From Sedimenticola selenatireducens DSM 17993 (GTDB lineage: Bacteria > Pseudomonadota > Gammaproteobacteria > Chromatiales > Chromatiaceae): a DNA stretch of 64,000 nt. The notes beneath the pieces were generated by a model. It worked only from the letters and a program-made list of their open reading frames with translations. It was not told the DNA's origin and searched no databases. The stretch spans positions 1 through 64,000 of the forward strand of contig NZ_ATZE01000004.1 of the NCBI RefSeq assembly GCF_000428045.1, written 5' to 3'. The translations under genes were made by a program, and so were the position numbers. Below, one piece after another: positions 62,868-64,000 of this stretch (the first letter of the stretch is position 1; each line of letters opens with the position of its first letter).

Positions 62868-64000
62868 ATGGGTGAAATGGGAATGAAACGGCTGGAACCA
62901 GACTATTTACGCAGTCAGATTATTGGTGTGGATACGCTCCTGCAGACCCCTTTCGGCGAGCGGCTGATGGTCTATGCGGACTATACCGCGTCGGGCAGGG
63001 GAGTGCGGTTTATCGAGGATTATCTGCAGCGGATTTTGCGGCTGTATGCCAACAGCCATACGGAGGACGATACCAGTGGTCGCACCACCACACAACTGCT
63101 GCATCAGGCCGAGCAGGTGATCAAACGGGCGCTTAATGCCGGGCCGGATGGACGCATCATCGCCTGCGGCACCGGCGCCACGGGTGCCATTGATCGCATG
63201 CAACAACTGGTGGGTGTAAAACTGCCTGCGGCCAGCCGCCAGGTCATGATGTCACTGTTGCAGGGCTTTGCCGGGAATGCCCAGGCTGGAGCCTTTGCCG
63301 ACTATTGCCGCGCGCACCAGCCGGTGGTGTTCGTCGGGCCCTACGAACACCACTCCAACGAGGTTTCCTGGCGCGAGAGCCTGGCGACCGTGGTGGAGGT
63401 GCGGTTGAGTGAGGACGGGGGTATCGATCTGGCGGATCTGGAAAGGTTGCTGAAACTGCCGGACTATACGGGGCGGCTGCGTATCGGCTCATTCTCCGCG
63501 GCTTCCAATGTGACCGGCATGAAGTCGCCGGTGCATGAGATAGCCGCCCTGTTACATCAGTACGATGCCCTGGCTTTTTTTGACTATGCGGCCAGTGCAC
63601 CCTATGTCGAGATCAACATGAATCCGGAACCTGATCAGGTGGGCGGGGATGCCTCACTGGATGCCGTGTTCATTTCACCCCATAAGTTTGTCGGTGGCCC
63701 CGGTGCCAGCGGCGTGCTGGTGTTCAACCGCCACTGTTACCATCCCGAATTGCCGCCCAGCGTGGCGGGTGGTGGAACGGTCGACTATGTCGGACCGGAG
63801 AGCCATGACTTCATCAAGGATATCGAAACCCGGGAGAATGCCGGTACACCGGGGATACTGCAAACCCTCAAGGCAGCCCTGGTGTTTCAGATTAAACAGG
63901 CGGTGGGGCATGAGGTGATCGAGCAGCGCGAGACGGACTATATTCGCCGGGCGCTCGACCGCTGGGGCCACCATCCCGATATCGAGATCATGGGCAATCC
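62868..64000 (+). CDS. Class V aminotransferase-like PLP enzyme (cut by window end)
   Basis: An open frame from ATG 62868 (in-frame ATGs at 62877 and 62883 are alternatives) with no stop before the window end. The early part, GVDTLLQTPFGERLMVYADYTASGRGVRFIEDY, and THTEDDTSGRTTTQLLHQAE are typical of a cysteine-desulfurase/selenocysteine-lyase-like group. GTGATGAIDRMQQLVG is the phosphate-binding loop and the PLP lysine is in ISPHKFVGGPGASGVLVF. The reaction is unknown: it could be a desulfurase, a lyase or an aminotransferase. At least 377 residues are inside the window. Confidence 0.85.
   Translation, partial: MGEMGMKRLEPDYLRSQIIGVDTLLQTPFGERLMVYADYTASGRGVRFIEDYLQRILRLYANSHTEDDTSGRTTTQLLHQAEQVIKRALNAGPDGRIIACGTGATGAIDRMQQLVGVKLPAASRQVMMSLLQGFAGNAQAGAFADYCRAHQPVVFVGPYEHHSNEVSWRESLATVVEVRLSEDGGIDLADLERLLKLPDYTGRLRIGSFSAASNVTGMKSPVHEIAALLHQYDALAFFDYAASAPYVEINMNPEPDQVGGDASLDAVFISPHKFVGGPGASGVLVFNRHCYHPELPPSVAGGGTVDYVGPESHDFIKDIETRENAGTPGILQTLKAALVFQIKQAVGHEVIEQRETDYIRRALDRWGHHPDIEIMGN

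Overview
The window is about 64 kb of bacterial chromosome, moderately GC-rich, with densely packed genes on both strands. I see no tRNA, rRNA, insertion sequence, prophage or CRISPR array. The gene content points to a gammaproteobacterium: dinB, rhlE, epd-ppsR, a split pntAA/pntAB/pntB, algC, cheV and the rimK trio. A pyruvate:ferredoxin oxidoreductase with a complete Rnf complex, an orphan hypF and a TRAP transporter fit a metabolically versatile or sulfur-oxidising lineage of the Chromatiales/Sedimenticola type. That placement is inference from gene content only.

Layout. 1-9.1 kb: the end of etfA, a nitroreductase, a phosphomannomutase, a histone-H1-like basic protein, CheV, HypF, and small unknown or acetyltransferase proteins. 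9.2-13.8 kb: an MscS-like protein, a two-component system, and a divergent Spy/CpxP-like protein with tandem GTAAC-N5-GTAAC boxes between them. 13.8-23.7 kb: an aromatic/tyrosine catabolic cluster on the minus strand. Reading downstream it holds a metallo-beta-lactamase-fold protein, a FAD monooxygenase, a DUF2783 protein, a VOC dioxygenase-like protein, a fumarylacetoacetase, a maleylacetoacetate isomerase, a frameshifted 4-hydroxyphenylpyruvate dioxygenase and acetoacetyl-CoA synthetase. A MarR regulator sits at its head. 24-30 kb: dinB, an M1-like peptidase, a ChaN-PDZ lipoprotein, a cold-shock protein and a LysR regulator. 30.5-42.7 kb: rnfB, a 1640-residue PFOR, tpx, rnfC, rnfD, rnfG, rnfE, rnfA, a 58-residue Cys-rich membrane peptide and a ferredoxin-NADP reductase. 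43-53 kb: rhlE, a methyltransferase, epd, ppsR, pntAA-AB-B, and a RimK-type operon. 53-64 kb: aconitase, a DUF2254 protein, a TRAP transporter with bacteriohemerythrin and a second MarR regulator, class I aldolase, and a class V aminotransferase-like gene cut by the window end.

How they may work together. The two MarR regulators (23.2 and 61.2 kb) are close paralogues. The promoters of the aromatic cluster (22.9 kb) and of the TRAP operon (57.7 kb) have the same architecture: GTTGC-N4-GCAAC inside a 17-bp spacer between -35 and -10. This suggests one regulon joining uptake of an aromatic or organic acid to its breakdown, although the two loci are 35 kb apart. The cluster has the enzymes before and after homogentisate ring cleavage but no HmgA. 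The FAD monooxygenase, VOC protein and divergent MBL protein are candidates for the missing step. The PFOR and Rnf genes form a redox module in which reduced ferredoxin from pyruvate can feed the Rnf pump or NADP+.
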